A DNA stretch of 64,000 bases from Tritonibacter scottomollicae (GCF_003003215.1 NZ_PVUF01000002.1:62001-126000), one strand, 5' to 3'; shown: positions 24,042 to 35,386, counted from the stretch's first letter. Notes: generated by a model from the sequence alone, not told the origin. Translations and numbers: made by a program.

Positions 24042-26735
24042 TTAACCCAACTTTCCATGACAGTGCTTAAACTTCTTGCCGGATCCACAGGGGCATTTGT
24101 CGTTCCGCGACGGGTTCCCCCAGGTGCTTGGATCAGATTCGACGAATCCCGCACGTGGCTCTTCTGCAAGCGGCTCCTCCGCTGGTGCAGCGGCCTGCTG
24201 CGCCGCAGACTGACGTGCGGCCATTTGCATCATCATTTCACGCTGTTCGTCTTCGCTCAGCGGGCGCACGCGGGACAATTGCTGCGTGACAGCTTCCCGT
24301 AGCGAATCGAGCATCGTCTCGAACAGCTGGAAGCTTTCGTTCTTGTACTCGTTCAGCGGATCGCGCTGCGCATAGCCCCGGAAACCCACGACGGAGCGCA
24401 AATGTTCGAGAGTCAGCAGGTGTTCGCGCCATTTGGCGTCGATCGCTTGCAACAGAACCTGTTTCTCGATGTTGCTCATGCCTTCTTCGCCAAAGGCCTC
24501 GACTTTTTCGGCCATCAGCTTGTCGGATGCTTCGACCAGACGCTCACGGATTTGTTCATCATCGACACCCTCTTCGGCTGCCCATTCGACAACCGGGACG
24601 TCAATGCTGAGCTTGTCCTTTACGTCTTCGTGCAGACCTTCGGTATCCCATTGGTCGGCATAGGTCTTGGGCGGCATATACGTGTCGATCAGATCGTCGA
24701 TAACCTCGTGACGCATGTCGGTGACGATTTCATGGGTATCGTCAGAGGCCATGATCTCGCGCCGCTGAGCAAAGACCACCTTGCGCTGGTCGTTCATCAC
24801 GTCATCAAACTTCAGCACGTTCTTGCGCATGTCGAAGTTGCGGCCCTCGACCTTGGCCTGGGCACGTTCCAGCGACTTGTTCACCCAAGGGTGCACGATC
24901 GCCTCGCCTTCCTGCATGCCGAGGCCGGACAAAAGCTTGTCCAAGCGCTCGGAGCCAAAGATCCGCATCAGATCATCCTCGAGGCTGAGGTAGAAACGGG
25001 TGCGGCCCGGGTCCCCCTGACGGCCGGATCGACCGCGCAGCTGGTTGTCGATGCGGCGGCTTTCGTGACGCTCGGAAGCCATCACGAACAGACCACCGGC
25101 GTCCAACACCTTCTGTTTCTCTTCCGCGTGCTTGGCTTCTTCGTCTGCACGCAAAGCCGCCGGATCTGCGTCCGGGTTGGCCTCCAGCGCTTCCATCACC
25201 TTCAGATCGACATTCCCGCCGAGCTGAATATCGGTGCCGCGACCGGCCATATTGGTGGCGATGGTGACCGCAGCGTAGCGCCCGGCTTCGGCAACGATCT
25301 TGGCTTCCTGCTCGTGGTGACGGGCGTTCAGCACGTTGTGCGCGATGCCTTCCTCCTGCAGCAGATTGCTCAGCAGATCGGATTTCTCGATAGAGGTCGT
25401 ACCCAGAAGGACCGGTTGACCCTTCTCATGCGCAACCTTGGCGTCCGCGATCATCGCTGCGTATTTCTCGGTGGCGGTGCGATAGACCTGATCGTCCTCA
25501 TCCACACGGGCAATAGGCCGGTTGGTCGGCACGGCGACGGCGCCAAGACCATAGATTTCGGCAAATTCCTCTGCTTCGGTCATTGCAGTGCCGGTCATGC
25601 CCGACAGCTTGCTATAGAGACGGAAGTAGTTCTGGAAAGTGACCGATGCCAGCGTGGTATTTTCAGGCTGGATCTGTGTGCCTTCTTTTGCCTCGATCGC
25701 CTGATGCAGGCCATCCGAAAGGCGGCGACCAGGCATCATACGGCCAGTGAACTCATCGATCAGAACCACATTCCCGTCACGCACGATGTAGTCTTTGTCG
25801 CGCTGGAACAGTTTGTGCGCGCGCAGCGCCTGATTGACGTGATGCACCACGGTGGTGCTCTCTGGATCGTAAAGGCTTGCGCCCTCTTCCAGCAGACCGG
25901 CCTGCAGCAGCGACTGTTCAAGGAACTCGTTACCGTCGTCGGTAAAGGTCACGCCGCGTGTTTTTTCGTCGATCTCAAAGTGTTCATCGTCCAGCGTCGG
26001 GATCAGCTTGTCGATGGTTTCATACAGCTCAGAGCGATCTTCAGCCGGGCCAGAAATGATCAGCGGTGTGCGCGCCTCGTCGATCAGGATCGAGTCCACC
26101 TCATCAACGATCGCAAAGTTGTGGTGCTTCTGAAACACCTGATCCAGCGAGGGCTTCATATTGTCCCGCAGGTAGTCGAAACCCAGCTCGTTGTTGGTGG
26201 CGTAGGTCACATCGCACTGATAGGCGGCCATCTTCTCCGCCTCGGGCTGATTGGAATAGATCACCCCGGTGGTCATACCCAGCGCGTCGAACACCTTGCT
26301 CATCCACTCGCTGTCGCGTTTGGCGAGATATTCGTTCACCGTGACCACATGCACACCCTTGCCGGTGAGCGCGTTGAGATAGGCCGGAAGGGTCGCAACA
26401 AGCGTTTTGCCTTCCCCGGTCTTCATCTCGGAAATGTTACCTTGATGCAGGAAGATGCCACCCATCAACTGGGTGTCGAAGGCCCGCAGACCAAGCGCCC
26501 GGCGGGCAGCCTCACGTGCGTTGGCAAAGGCTTCGGGCAGAAGGTCGTCCAGACTTTCACCAGCGAGAGCCCGCTTACGCAGATCCTCGGTCTTATCCCT
26601 CACCTCCTGGTCACTCATCGCCTCGAACTCAGGCTCCAGCGCGTTGATTTTTGCAATCAGCGGCCGTGTCGCCTTGATTTTGCGGTCATTCGGCGTGCCG
26701 AAGACCTTTTTGGCGAGAGTTCCGATACCCAGCAT
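24042..26735 (-). CDS. secA: preprotein translocase ATPase SecA
   Basis: Motor of the Sec export pathway, working at the inner membrane with SecYEG; 897 residues, normal. Visible are Walker [17 protein letters not shown], the [16 protein letters not shown]-type motif, the [10 protein letters not shown] and [20 protein letters not shown] helicase motifs, and the C-terminal zinc motif [14 protein letters not shown] that binds SecB and lipids. The ATG at 26735 follows TTTTGGAGCGCAC, a good ribosome binding site; the longer frame to 26798 would add 21 residues not found in SecA. It is divergent from the parvulin gene (177 bases). Confidence 0.97.
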   Translation of the reverse strand: MLGIGTLAKKVFGTPNDRKIKATRPLIAKINALEPEFEAMSDQEVRDKTEDLRKRALAGESLDDLLPEAFANAREAARRALGLRAFDTQLMGGIFLHQGNISEMKTGEGKTLVATLPAYLNALTGKGVHVVTVNEYLAKRDSEWMSKVFDALGMTTGVIYSNQPEAEKMAAYQCDVTYATNNELGFDYLRDNMKPSLDQVFQKHHNFAIVDEVDSILIDEARTPLIISGPAEDRSELYETIDKLIPTLDDEHFEIDEKTRGVTFTDDGNEFLEQSLLQAGLLEEGASLYDPESTTVVHHVNQALRAHKLFQRDKDYIVRDGNVVLIDEFTGRMMPGRRLSDGLHQAIEAKEGTQIQPENTTLASVTFQNYFRLYSKLSGMTGTAMTEAEEFAEIYGLGAVAVPTNRPIARVDEDDQVYRTATEKYAAMIADAKVAHEKGQPVLLGTTSIEKSDLLSNLLQEEGIAHNVLNARHHEQEAKIVAEAGRYAAVTIATNMAGRGTDIQLGGNVDLKVMEALEANPDADPAALRADEEAKHAEEKQKVLDAGGLFVMASERHESRRIDNQLRGRSGRQGDPGRTRFYLSLEDDLMRIFGSERLDKLLSGLGMQEGEAIVHPWVNKSLERAQAKVEGRNFDMRKNVLKFDDVMNDQRKVVFAQRREIMASDDTHEIVTDMRHEVIDDLIDTYMPPKTYADQWDTEGLHEDVKDKLSIDVPVVEWAAEEGVDDEQIRERLVEASDKLMAEKVEAFGEEGMSNIEKQVLLQAIDAKWREHLLTLEHLRSVVGFRGYAQRDPLNEYKNESFQLFETMLDSLREAVTQQLSRVRPLSEDEQREMMMQMAARQSAAQQAAAPAEEPLAEEPRAGFVESDPSTWGNPSRNDKCPCGSGKKFKHCHGKLG

Positions 26736-26912
26736 GTGCGCTCCAAAAGTCCTGTTCACGGCCTTGTTTAGCGGCAGGCTTGCCCGCCGTGTTCTCAACC
26801 CATAAACAATGGTGGAAAGACGGTCCTGCCGCAGGCCTTATGGCGATGTAAGGGGCAGGAAAATAAGTGTCAACGCCGCGACCCGTCGCGGCACCAAGAT
26901 AGGATAGTTTCC

Positions 26913-27764
26913 ATGCGCAAAGGTCTCACTTTTTTGCAAAGCGTCGTGGCCGCCACAGTTTTTGGCCTCGCGATCCCCGCATATGCCGATCAAAACGCAC
27001 AGACCGTCGTCGCAAAGGTGAACGGCGAAGAGATCACGGTAGGTCACATGATCGTCGCGCGCTCCAAATTGCCAGCGCAATACCAAAGCCTGCCGGATGA
27101 TGTTCTGTTCAAGGCTCTGCTGGATCAGCTGGTCCAGCAAACCACGCTGAAACAGCAGCTGCACGGTGAAGTTCCCGAACGCGTCCGTCTTTCTGTGGAA
27201 AACGAGCAACGCTCTCTGCTGGCCTCTGAGGTGATCGAAGCGATCATGGAAAGCTCCCAGTCTGAGGATGCGATCCGTGACGCTTATGACGCGCGCTATT
27301 CCACCGGGGATGGCGGAGACGAATTCGACGCCGCGCATATTCTGGTTGAGACGGAAGAAGAAGCCAACGAAATCAAAAGTCAGCTGGACGAGGGTGCAGA
27401 TTTCGCCGCCTTGGCAAAGGAATCATCAACCGGCCCATCCGGCCCAAATGGTGGTGCACTGGGTTGGTTCACCAACGGTCAGATGGTGCCGGAGTTTGAA
27501 GAGGCCGTCATGGATTTGCGTGCCGGCGGTGTGTCCGAACCTGTGAAAACCCAGTTCGGGTGGCATGTGATCAAGCTCAACGAGCGCCGCAAGCTGGAGG
27601 CCCCGGAGTTTGACGAGGTGCGGGATGAGATCGCGCAGGAACTCTCGGTTCAGGCCGTGGAGGATCGCGTCAGCCAACTGACGGCGAACGCGACCATTGA
27701 ACGCCCCGTGATCGACGATCTGGACCCGTCCATCCTGCGCGATATGAGCCTGATCAACAACTGA
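26913..27764 (+). CDS. exported parvulin-type peptidyl-prolyl isomerase
   Basis: Periplasmic folding helper that isomerises Xaa-Pro bonds, 283 residues. A signal peptide (MRKGLTFLQSVVAATVFGLA, ending IPAYA at residue 25) is followed by a helical SurA/PrsA-like N-region. A rotamase domain then occupies about residues 130-230 (FDAAHILVETEEEANEIKSQ, GALGWFTNGQMVPEFEEAV, VKTQFGWHVIKLNERR). It is divergent from secA and 34 bases before argJ, an arrangement I associate with Roseobacters. Confidence 0.93.
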   Translation: MRKGLTFLQSVVAATVFGLAIPAYADQNAQTVVAKVNGEEITVGHMIVARSKLPAQYQSLPDDVLFKALLDQLVQQTTLKQQLHGEVPERVRLSVENEQRSLLASEVIEAIMESSQSEDAIRDAYDARYSTGDGGDEFDAAHILVETEEEANEIKSQLDEGADFAALAKESSTGPSGPNGGALGWFTNGQMVPEFEEAVMDLRAGGVSEPVKTQFGWHVIKLNERRKLEAPEFDEVRDEIAQELSVQAVEDRVSQLTANATIERPVIDDLDPSILRDMSLINN

Positions 27765-27798
27765 TCTCCTTCTGCCTTTCTGAAACTGGAAATCCAAG

Positions 27799-29025
27799 AT
27801 GGCAAAATCTCTGCCCCGTTCTCCGCTCGCCCCAGCCGAGTTTCCCGCCTTGCCCGCGATTGGTGGCGTGCGTTTCGCCGCCGCCGCTGCGGGGGTGAAG
27901 TATCAGGGTCGTACCGACGTTATGCTTGCGGTCATGGACCCCGGCACGTCGGTTGCGGGCGTGTTTACCCGCTCTGCGACGCGCTCAGCACCGGTTCTGG
28001 ACTGCCAGGAAAAGCTTGGCGGGGGAACGGATCAAGGGGCTGCCATTTTGGTGAACTCCGGCAATTCCAACGCTTTTACTGGGCACTATGGCCAATCCTC
28101 CGTCGCGGAAATCACCGCGGCGGTTGCGGCGCTCACCAACCTGCCGCAAACGCGTATTTTCACCGCATCGACAGGTGTCATTGGTGAACCCCTGCCTCAT
28201 GATCGGATCGTTGTGAAACTCGACGAGCTGAACGCGGGTCTGTCTGATACCGAAATGAAGGCCGCCGCCGAAGCGATCATGACAACGGATACCTTCGCCA
28301 AAGGCGCCTCCACCACGGTGGAGATTGATGGCAAACCTGTGCAGATTGCCGGTATCGCCAAGGGATCCGGCATGGTCGCGCCCGACATGGCAACGATGCT
28401 GGTCTATATCTTTACAGATGCCGCCTACGAACAAGCGAGCCTGCAGGCGCTACTCTCTGCCCAGAATGAAACCTCCTTTAACTGCATCACGGTCGACAGC
28501 GACACCTCGACCTCGGACAGTCTGATGCTCTGCGCAACGGGTGCGTCGGGTGTGGATGCGACCGGTAACGCAGACTTCGCCAAGGGACTGAGAACTGTCA
28601 TGCTCGACCTTGCACATCAGGTTGTGCGTGACGGCGAAGGCGCGACAAAATTTGTTGAAATTCAGGTGACCGGTGCCGCAACCGATGCCGACGCCAAGAT
28701 CCACGGTTTGACGATCGCAAATTCGCCGCTGGTGAAGACGGCCATCGCTGGCGAGGATCCCAATTGGGGCCGTGTTGTCATGGCCATCGGAAAATCCGGT
28801 GCCAAAGCGGACCGCGATCTCCTGTCGATCTCTTTCGGCGATGTTCTGGTGGCCGAAAACGGTTGGGTCGCCCCCACCTACAAGGAAGAACAGGGAGCTG
28901 CAGAAATGCAAAAGGCAGAGATCGCGATCAAAGTTGATCTCGGCCTCGGGGATGGAACGTCGACCGTCTGGACCTGTGACTTGACCCACCAGTACATCAC
29001 CATCAATGCAGATTACCGCTCATGA
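27799..29025 (+). CDS. argJ: bifunctional ornithine acetyltransferase / N-acetylglutamate synthase ArgJ
   Basis: Cytoplasmic enzyme of the cyclic arginine pathway. It moves acetyl from N-acetylornithine to glutamate and may also use acetyl-CoA. The 408-residue length is normal. The self-cleavage site is in KGSGMVAPDMATML, between Ala 198 and the nucleophile Thr 199. The oxyanion block TASTGVIGEPLP and C-terminal SPLVKTAIAGEDPNWGR are present. It overlaps mutT by four bases. argG lies elsewhere in the window (58342), so the arginine genes are scattered. Confidence 0.96.
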   Translation: MAKSLPRSPLAPAEFPALPAIGGVRFAAAAAGVKYQGRTDVMLAVMDPGTSVAGVFTRSATRSAPVLDCQEKLGGGTDQGAAILVNSGNSNAFTGHYGQSSVAEITAAVAALTNLPQTRIFTASTGVIGEPLPHDRIVVKLDELNAGLSDTEMKAAAEAIMTTDTFAKGASTTVEIDGKPVQIAGIAKGSGMVAPDMATMLVYIFTDAAYEQASLQALLSAQNETSFNCITVDSDTSTSDSLMLCATGASGVDATGNADFAKGLRTVMLDLAHQVVRDGEGATKFVEIQVTGAATDADAKIHGLTIANSPLVKTAIAGEDPNWGRVVMAIGKSGAKADRDLLSISFGDVLVAENGWVAPTYKEEQGAAEMQKAEIAIKVDLGLGDGTSTVWTCDLTHQYITINADYRS

Positions 29026-29438
29026 CCATGACCCAAGGCAAAAAGGTGGTACTGGTTTCAGCAGTCGCCCTGATCGATGTGGAGGGCCGTATCCTCTTGG
29101 CGCAACGCCCTGAGGGCAAGTCCATGGCAGGCCTGTGGGAGTTTCCCGGCGGCAAGCTGGAGCCCGGCGAAACACCGGAAGAGGCCCTGATCCGCGAATT
29201 GCAGGAAGAGCTCGGCATCAACACCTGGTCAAGCTGCCTCGCGCCGCTGACGTTTGCCAGCCACAGCTACGAAACCTTCCATCTGCTGATGCCACTCTTT
29301 GCCTGCCGAAAGTGGGAAGGCATTCCGCAGGCGCGCGAAGGTCAGGTTCTGAAATGGGCACGAGCGCAGGAGCTGCGCGACTATCCGATGCCTCCCGCGG
29401 ACATTCCGCTGATCCCTATCCTGCGCGATTGGCTCTGA
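29022..29438 (+). CDS. mutT: 8-oxo-dGTP diphosphatase MutT (NUDIX)
   Basis: Cleans oxidised dGTP from the nucleotide pool, 138 residues. The NUDIX box is complete (GGKLEPGETPEEALIRELQEELGI), preceded by MAGLWEFPGGKL, both typical of MutT. A four-base overlap with argJ couples translation. A weak hairpin follows the gene. Confidence 0.92.
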   Translation: MTMTQGKKVVLVSAVALIDVEGRILLAQRPEGKSMAGLWEFPGGKLEPGETPEEALIRELQEELGINTWSSCLAPLTFASHSYETFHLLMPLFACRKWEGIPQAREGQVLKWARAQELRDYPMPPADIPLIPILRDWL

Positions 29439-29482
29439 CTGAAGACACCAGCGTTCAAAGATTGCTCCACGATCACGACATG

Positions 29483-29513
29483 CACCCAGCCCTGCGATCC
29501 GCATAGCTGGGTG
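29483..29513 (+). terminator. possible terminator after mutT
   Basis: CACCCAGC (29483-29490) pairs with GCTGGGTG (29506-29513), loop 15 bases, followed by TTGTTGT. Weak. The 277-base gap to infB otherwise shows only the infB terminator. Confidence 0.4.
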
Positions 29514-29661
29514 TTGTTGTATCCGCGGTGCGACCGTCCCAGGGTGCCAGTGCGTTAGGTTCAGTCAAGAAGCGGCTGGAACAAGGTGGAAGTACGAACA
29601 ACTGCGTGAGCGTCTCTGCGCGCATAGTGAATACAGTGCTAGGTTCCTTCACCCTCGCAAG

Positions 29662-29693
29662 AAAAAGCCCCGACCTTTGCAGGCCAGGGCTTT
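29662..29693 (-). terminator. intrinsic terminator of infB
   Basis: AAAGCCC pairs with GGGCTTT, with an inner CCT/AGG pair and a TTGC loop. On the minus strand the stem is followed by TTTTT. It lies 22 bases past the infB stop and ends the rimP-nusA-ylxR-infB operon. Confidence 0.85.
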
Positions 29694-29715
29694 AAAATTC
29701 TCAGGTGACCTTAGG

Positions 29716-32220
29716 TCAGTCGAGGGTACGGGTCACTTCCACACGCTCGAAGATCTCGATCACATCCTTCGGACGGATGTCTTCGTAGTTCTCGAAGGCC
29801 ATACCGCATTCTTGACCGGACTGAACCTCTGCCACTTCGTCCTTAAAGCGCTTGAGGGTCTTCAGAGTACCCTCGTGGATCACCACGTTGTCACGCAGCA
29901 GGCGAACACCTGCGGAGCGGCGTGCGACACCTTCGGTGACCAGACAGCCAGCAACCTTGCCAACGTTGGAAACCTTGAAGACGTCCTTGATCTCGGCATA
30001 ACCGATGAAGTTCTCTTTGATCTCCGCAGAGAGCAGGCCAGAGGCTGCCGCCTTCACATCATCCACCAGATCATAGATCACCGAATAGTAACGGATCTCC
30101 ACACCCTTCTGGTTGGCAGTGTTGCGCGCAGACGCATTGGCACGAACGTTGAAGCCCATGACCGGCGCACCCGAGGCCTCGGCAAGACCGATATCGGTCT
30201 CGGTGATCGCGCCAACACCGGAGTGCAGCACCCGCACGCGGACCTCGTCGTTGCCGATCTTCTCCATCGCCTGAACGATCGCTTCCGCAGAACCCTGCAC
30301 ATCCGCTTTGACCAGAATCGGCAGCTCGGAGACGGTTTCGTCATCCTTGGCCTTCTGCATCAGCTGTTCCAGCGTTGTCGCGGCACCGGCGGCGGCACGT
30401 TTGTCCTTGGCCGCGTGCTCACGGTATTCCGCGATTTCGCGGGCCTGAGCCTCGGTCTCGGTCACGTTCAGCACGTCGCCCGCTTCGGGTGTTCCGTTCA
30501 GACCCAGAACCTCAACCGGCACCGAAGGTCCGGCTTCCTGGACGCGTTCACCCTTGTCGTTGATGAGCGCGCGGACCTTACCGTACTGCTCACCCACAAC
30601 GAAGATGTCGCCCTGACGCAGGGTCCCTTTTTGAACCAGAACCGTAGCAACCGGACCGCGACCAACGTCAAGCTGAGCTTCGATCACAGCACCTTGAGCC
30701 GCCCGATCGGGGTTGGCTTTCAGTTCGAGAAGTTCAGACTGCAAAGCGATGGCTTCGAGCAGTTCATCAAGACCCTGACCGGTATGGGCAGAGACTTCGA
30801 CGTCCTGAACCTCACCAGACATTGCTTCCACAATCACTTCATGCTGCAGCAGCTCTGTCCGGACCCGTGTCGCATCGGCGGCGGGTTTGTCGATCTTGTT
30901 GATCGCCACAATCATCGGCACACCGGCCGCCTTCGCATGGGCGATCGCCTCGATGGTCTGCGGCATGACCGAGTCATCGGCAGCAACCACCAAAACCACG
31001 ATATCCGTGACCTGAGCACCACGCGAACGCATGGACGTAAAGGCCGCGTGGCCCGGTGTGTCGAGGAAGGACAGCACGGCACCGCTATCGGTGGTCACCT
31101 GATACGCACCGATGTGCTGGGTGATTCCGCCAGCTTCGCCGGACACAACCTTTGCATCACGGATCGCATCAAGCAGCGACGTCTTACCATGGTCAACGTG
31201 ACCCATGATCGTGATGACCGGCGGACGCGATTCCAGATCGTCATCGGCGTCGATGATTTCCTTGATGACATCCTCGACGTCAGCGTCGGAAACACGGACC
31301 ACCTTGTGGCCGAATTCCTCGATGATCAGCTCGGCGGTATCGGCGTCGATGGTCTGGTTTTGTGTGACCATCATGCCCATTTTCATCAGAGCCTTGACCA
31401 CATCAGCCACGCGCTCAGCCATACGATTCGCCAGCTCGGATACCACAATGGCCTCCGGAAGCTGCACTTCACGAATGACCTTTTCGCGCTCGATCTGCCC
31501 CATGGCTTTCTGACGCGCACGCTCTTGCTTGCGCTTCATCGACGCGACGGAGCGTTGACGACCACCTTCGCCACCAGTTGCCTGGCTCAGCGTCAGCTTG
31601 CCGGAGCGACGGCCGCCATCATTGCGAACCTTGGTGCCACGACCACGTTCTTCACGCTCGCGTTCCGCTTTGCGCGGAGCTTGTGCCGCGGGCTTGGCTG
31701 CACCTGCAGGGCCGCGCGCTTCGGCAGGGGCACCGGCGGTCTTGTCGGCTTTCGGCGCAGCTTTCTCGGCAGCGGCACGCTTGGCGGCCTCTGCGTCTTC
31801 TTTGCGCTTGCGCTCTTCATCTTCTGCCTTTTGGCGGGCCCGCTCTTCAGCTTCGCGCTGTTCGCGTTCCTTCACCTCTTGCTCGGCACGGCGGCGCTCA
31901 CGCTCTTCGGCGCGGGCCTTCTCCTCGGCTTCACGCTGGGCAGCCTCTTCGGATTCGCGGGCCTTGGCGGCCTGGAGCGCCTTCAGGCGACGTTCCATTT
32001 CCGCATCAGAAATTCCAGCAGGGCGCCGCGAAGCATCGCCGGCCGCAACGCCGCCGGCGCCGCCTTTGCCTGCGCCCGGCTTGGGGACAACCACGCGCTT
32101 ACGCTTGGTTTCCACCACAACATTCTTGGTCCGACCGTGGCTGAAGCTCTGTTTAACGTTCCCGGGACGAGACCCGCTACCACGAAGACCCAATGTCTTT
32201 TTGCCGTCACTATCGCTCAT
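29716..32220 (-). CDS. infB: translation initiation factor IF-2
   Basis: GTPase that places initiator tRNA on the ribosome, 834 residues. The N-terminal 250 residues are highly charged, with Glu/Arg/Lys-rich helical repeats. The GTPase motifs follow: [15 protein letters not shown] (G1), [20 protein letters not shown] (G3), NKID (G4). The EF-Tu-like and C-terminal domains are complete. It starts 8 bases after the ylxR stop and is the last gene of the operon. Confidence 0.97.
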   Translation of the reverse strand: MSDSDGKKTLGLRGSGSRPGNVKQSFSHGRTKNVVVETKRKRVVVPKPGAGKGGAGGVAAGDASRRPAGISDAEMERRLKALQAAKARESEEAAQREAEEKARAEERERRRAEQEVKEREQREAEERARQKAEDEERKRKEDAEAAKRAAAEKAAPKADKTAGAPAEARGPAGAAKPAAQAPRKAEREREERGRGTKVRNDGGRRSGKLTLSQATGGEGGRQRSVASMKRKQERARQKAMGQIEREKVIREVQLPEAIVVSELANRMAERVADVVKALMKMGMMVTQNQTIDADTAELIIEEFGHKVVRVSDADVEDVIKEIIDADDDLESRPPVITIMGHVDHGKTSLLDAIRDAKVVSGEAGGITQHIGAYQVTTDSGAVLSFLDTPGHAAFTSMRSRGAQVTDIVVLVVAADDSVMPQTIEAIAHAKAAGVPMIVAINKIDKPAADATRVRTELLQHEVIVEAMSGEVQDVEVSAHTGQGLDELLEAIALQSELLELKANPDRAAQGAVIEAQLDVGRGPVATVLVQKGTLRQGDIFVVGEQYGKVRALINDKGERVQEAGPSVPVEVLGLNGTPEAGDVLNVTETEAQAREIAEYREHAAKDKRAAAGAATTLEQLMQKAKDDETVSELPILVKADVQGSAEAIVQAMEKIGNDEVRVRVLHSGVGAITETDIGLAEASGAPVMGFNVRANASARNTANQKGVEIRYYSVIYDLVDDVKAAASGLLSAEIKENFIGYAEIKDVFKVSNVGKVAGCLVTEGVARRSAGVRLLRDNVVIHEGTLKTLKRFKDEVAEVQSGQECGMAFENYEDIRPKDVIEIFERVEVTRTLD

Positions 32221-32228
32221 AAAGCTCT

Positions 32229-32846
32229 TTATCCTTCCGTGCGGCCGTTGCCGCCCTTTTCGCGCAAACCCTGCAATCGCTGGGCTTCCTCTACAACACG
32301 TTGGCTGAGTCCACCAGAGGCGAGCGCGGCATGTATGACAGTTTCACGCCCAAAAGCCATCCCAAGCTCGTCCGCTGTCATGCATCCGATGTATTTGCCG
32401 CGATGCGGCGTGCTTAGTTTTGACTTACCTCGCCCGGATCCGTCAGAGGCTTGGATCAGAACCCGTGCCTCCTCTTTATCCAGCCAATCCTTGACCTTCT
32501 CATACCCCCCAACGGCGTCGCCCGACTTGCGAGCAAGGCTGATCAGATCAACAGTGCGGCGCAAAACTTGTCGCTCCACATCGTCAACCAGACCATCCTG
32601 AACCGTGACCTGCGCCTTGAAGCCGCGGGCGAAAAGTTTTTTCTTTACCGCCTGCGTCAGCGCATCGCGCGTCGCAGAGACATAGACGCCGCGACCGGGC
32701 AATTTCCCCATCACATCGGCAAAGACCTGATTGTCAGGCCCCAGCACGAAACGGATGAGCCCGGCTTTGGGCTCTGTCTCGCCAGTGGCGACACATTTCC
32801 GTTCCGGCCCGTCTGAACGGGATTTTTCTGCACCACCACGGGTCAT
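32229..32846 (-). CDS. ylxR: YlxR-family RNA-binding protein with L7Ae-like C-terminal domain
   Basis: Protein of 205 residues between nusA and infB, the standard place of YlxR. Residues about 15-80 are the YlxR/DUF448 domain ([40 protein letters not shown]). Residues about 105-190 resemble the L7Ae/L30e RNA-binding fold ([40 protein letters not shown]), as is common in alphaproteobacteria. It probably binds structured RNA or RNase P RNA; the exact role is not settled. Confidence 0.9.
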   Translation of the reverse strand: MTRGGAEKSRSDGPERKCVATGETEPKAGLIRFVLGPDNQVFADVMGKLPGRGVYVSATRDALTQAVKKKLFARGFKAQVTVQDGLVDDVERQVLRRTVDLISLARKSGDAVGGYEKVKDWLDKEEARVLIQASDGSGRGKSKLSTPHRGKYIGCMTADELGMAFGRETVIHAALASGGLSQRVVEEAQRLQGLREKGGNGRTEG

Positions 32847-32874
32847 TTACGTCTCCTGGGAGTCGGGAAGCCGA

Positions 32875-34491
32875 TCAGGCTTCCACATCCCCTTCCACTT
32901 CTTCTTCGGGGTCTTCTGCATCCGCTTCAAGCTCGGCCGGGTCTACCCAGCCCAACATGATGCGGGCAGTCATCACCAGCTTTTGCGCCTCTTCCAGGCT
33001 CATGCCGAAGGGCTCAAGGATGCCTTCATCCTTCACCCGCTCACCATTGGCAGTGGTCCAGCCACCCGCAAGTTCCCAGTCAGCGCAAGTGGCAAAGTCG
33101 TCAACAGTCTTGACGTCGTCCTTGGCCAGCGCCTCCACCATCTGGGGTGTCAGGCCCTCAAAGTCAATAAGACTGTCCTCGGCACCCAGACTGCGGGCAT
33201 TGTCCAGCGCCGCCTTGGCCTGCGCTTCGAGATAGTCTCGCGCCCGGGCTTGCAGCTCCTGGGCGGTGCCGTCGTCCACACCATCAATGACCAGAAGCTC
33301 GTCCAGCTCAACATAGGCAACCTCTTCGAGGTTGGTGAAGCCTTCTGACACCAGCAACTGGGCAAAGAACTCGTCCAGATCGAGGGTCTCCATGAACAAT
33401 CCGGTCCGCGCCTCGAATTCCTTCTGACGGCGAGCTGATTCTTCCTCTTCAGTCATGATATCGATGTCGAGGCTGGTCAGCTGCGAGGCCAGACGCACGT
33501 TCTGACCGCGACGGCCAATGGCCAGGGACAACTGTTCGTCCGGAACCACCACTTCGATCTTGCCGGCTTCTTCGTCCAGAACCACCTTGGAAACCTCGGC
33601 AGGCTGCAGCGCGTTCACCAGGAAGGTCGGCTGATCCTCGTTCCACGGGATGATGTCGATTTTCTCGCCCTGCAGCTCGTTGACCACGGCCTGCACGCGG
33701 GAGCCGCGCATACCAACACAGGCGCCAACCGGATCGATGGAGCTGTCATAGGACACCACGGCGATCTTCGCGCGCGAGCCGGGATCACGGGCCACGGCCT
33801 TGATCTCGATGATGCCGTCATAGATTTCCGGCACTTCCATCTTGAACAGCTCGGCCATGAATTCCGGCGCGGTCCGGCTCAGGAAGATCTGCGGGCCGCG
33901 CGGCTCACGGCGCACGTCCTTGATAAAGCAGCGAATACGGTCGTTCGGGCGGTAGCTTTCGCGGCCGATCTTCTCGTTGCGGCGCAGGATACCCTCGCCA
34001 GAGCCAACGTCGACAATGACATTGCCGTATTCTTCACGCTTGACGAGACCATTGATGATGGTGCCGTTGCGGTCCTTGAATTCTTCGTACTGACGGTCCC
34101 GCTCGGCTTCACGCACTTTTTGCAGAATCACCTGCTTGGCGGATTGCGCGGCAATGCGGCCCATTTCGACCGGGGGAACTTCATCGACGATGGTATCACC
34201 GATCGTCGGGTTCTCCATGTATTGCTTTGCCTGCGCGACTGTCAGCTCAGCCTGATAGTTTTCCAGCTCCGCATCCTCGACCACGGTCCGGACGCGGGTG
34301 AAGGTCGCCTTGCCGGTCTTGCGGTCGATGGAGACACGAATGTCCATCTCGCTGCCGTAGCGGCTCTTGGCCGCACGGGCGAGGGATTCTTCCATCGCGT
34401 CGACGACCAGACCCGGGTCGATCATCTTCTCGCGCGCCACGGCCTCGGCGGTTTGCAACAGCTCCAGCTGGTTTGCAGAGGTGATAGCCAT
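32875..34491 (-). CDS. nusA: transcription termination/antitermination factor NusA
   Basis: RNA polymerase-associated factor, 538 residues. The N-terminal polymerase-binding domain ([20 protein letters not shown]) is followed by S1 and two KH domains. KH features are [20 protein letters not shown] and [20 protein letters not shown]. The C-terminal acidic repeats (helix-hairpin-helix) end in an acidic tail. The stop of rimP overlaps its start by one base (TAATG). Confidence 0.96.
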   Translation of the reverse strand: MAITSANQLELLQTAEAVAREKMIDPGLVVDAMEESLARAAKSRYGSEMDIRVSIDRKTGKATFTRVRTVVEDAELENYQAELTVAQAKQYMENPTIGDTIVDEVPPVEMGRIAAQSAKQVILQKVREAERDRQYEEFKDRNGTIINGLVKREEYGNVIVDVGSGEGILRRNEKIGRESYRPNDRIRCFIKDVRREPRGPQIFLSRTAPEFMAELFKMEVPEIYDGIIEIKAVARDPGSRAKIAVVSYDSSIDPVGACVGMRGSRVQAVVNELQGEKIDIIPWNEDQPTFLVNALQPAEVSKVVLDEEAGKIEVVVPDEQLSLAIGRRGQNVRLASQLTSLDIDIMTEEEESARRQKEFEARTGLFMETLDLDEFFAQLLVSEGFTNLEEVAYVELDELLVIDGVDDGTAQELQARARDYLEAQAKAALDNARSLGAEDSLIDFEGLTPQMVEALAKDDVKTVDDFATCADWELAGGWTTANGERVKDEGILEPFGMSLEEAQKLVMTARIMLGWVDPAELEADAEDPEEEVEGDVEA

Positions 34492-35102
34492 TACTCGTTC
34501 TCCTCTTCGGACCCTTTGGTCCCTTCTGCGGACCCTTCGGTCTCGATGTCGTCAAAGGCGTCGTCGTTCAATACGCCAGCGGCCTTGCGCTGACGCAGCA
34601 TTTCCTTGATCAGATCGTCCGTCAGCACCAGTTTGGCATCGCTCAACCAGTCGAATTTCAAACCGATCGTCACGGTTTCGCCGTGCTCTTCGATGTTGAT
34701 CAGGACTTCATCCCCTTCAACTCCGGCCAGCTCGCCCTTGAAACGGCGGCGGCCATCGATCAACTCAGCCGTTTCAAGTTTCGCTTCATACCCTTCGAAC
34801 ATGTCGAAGTCTTTCAGACGTGTCAGAGGCCGATCAATGCCGGGGCTCGAAACCTCGAGCGTATAGGCATCAAGAATTGGATCCTCGACGTCGAGTGTCG
34901 CGCTGATCGCGTTCGAGATCGCGGCACAGTCATCAACTTCGATACCGCCATCGGGACGGTCTGCCATGATCTGCATCGTGGTCATCTTTCCGGACATCAA
35001 CCGGATACGCACCAGCTCATAGCCGAGATCCTCGATCACCGGGGTGATGATCTCGGCCAGGCGGCGGTCGATCGCAGCTTTGGCAATAAGATCGTTGGTC
35101 AT
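34491..35102 (-). CDS. rimP: ribosome maturation factor RimP
   Basis: Needed for 30S subunit assembly, 203 residues with family core and an acidic C-terminal tail. Recognisable segments are [20 protein letters not shown] near the start and [20 protein letters not shown], the RimP signature. The ATG at 35102 has a strong ribosome binding site (GGAGG, 35107-35111), so the frame extending to 35117 was not used. A terminator-like hairpin with a T-run ends 7 bases before that binding site. Confidence 0.95.
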   Translation of the reverse strand: MTNDLIAKAAIDRRLAEIITPVIEDLGYELVRIRLMSGKMTTMQIMADRPDGGIEVDDCAAISNAISATLDVEDPILDAYTLEVSSPGIDRPLTRLKDFDMFEGYEAKLETAELIDGRRRFKGELAGVEGDEVLINIEEHGETVTIGLKFDWLSDAKLVLTDDLIKEMLRQRKAAGVLNDDAFDDIETEGSAEGTKGSEEENE

Positions 35103-35117
35103 CAGACCTCCAAACAC

Positions 35118-35139
35118 AAAAAAACGGGCCGCGGCCCGT
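35118..35139 (-). terminator. intrinsic terminator in the rimP leader (attenuator)
   Basis: A 16-base palindrome (ACGGGCCGCGGCCCGT, 35124-35139) is followed on the minus strand by a run of T (35118-35124). It lies between a clear promoter and the rimP ribosome binding site, so transcription must pass it to enter the operon. The leader segment GGGCTCTGGGCC (about 35162-35173) is complementary to the stem arms and could form an alternative pairing. Confidence 0.75.
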
Positions 35140-35142
35140 CGA

Positions 35143-35163
35143 AATTAATCGTTGGTACCTCAG
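35143..35163. repeat. leader word AATCGTTGGTACCTCAG, shared with the marR 3' region
   Basis: The 17-mer at 35147-35163 recurs with one mismatch at 38296-38312 (AATCGTTGGTATCTCAG). In both places, on the minus strand, it is followed closely by a GC-rich hairpin and a T-run. Meaning unknown. Confidence 0.5.
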
Positions 35164-35195
35164 GCCCAGAGCCCGACGCGCCGCTGTTGAGCGTG

Positions 35196-35224
35196 GATAT
35201 ACGCCCACACGCGCGGTTTTGCAA
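35196..35224 (-). promoter_or_regulatory. promoter of the rimP-nusA-ylxR-infB operon
   Basis: On the minus strand TTGCAA (35219-35224) and TATATC (35196-35201) are separated by exactly 17 bases, a strong match to the housekeeping sigma consensus. Transcription would start near 35189, giving a leader of about 87 bases. Confidence 0.65.
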
Positions 35225-35386
35225 CCCTTTCCTCCGGCGGCAAAGCTTAACTCTGCCCGAGGGGCGCTTACGCATCTCCCAATCAGGCAGGAGCGGGTGT
35301 CGAATCACCAGGTCTGATTGCCTTGAGGGCGTTCACGATGGATGCTGTCAGTCGGCGCATCTCTTTGGCTCGACGCAGATGTCAGA

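Noticed and set aside
24402-26771. Open frame of 789 codons on the plus strand, antisense to secA
   Set aside because: SecA is certain on the minus strand; the antisense frame is a by-product of GC-rich codon bias with no recognisable motif.
29677-32601. Open frame of 974 codons on the plus strand, antisense to infB and part of ylxR
   Set aside because: IF-2 with all GTPase motifs lies on the other strand; the antisense product is low-complexity and runs across two real genes.
35143-35224. A tRNA or other stable RNA gene in front of rimP, as metY in E. coli
   Set aside because: No acceptor stem, anticodon loop or CCA-compatible end could be folded; promoter, short leader and terminator explain the stretch.
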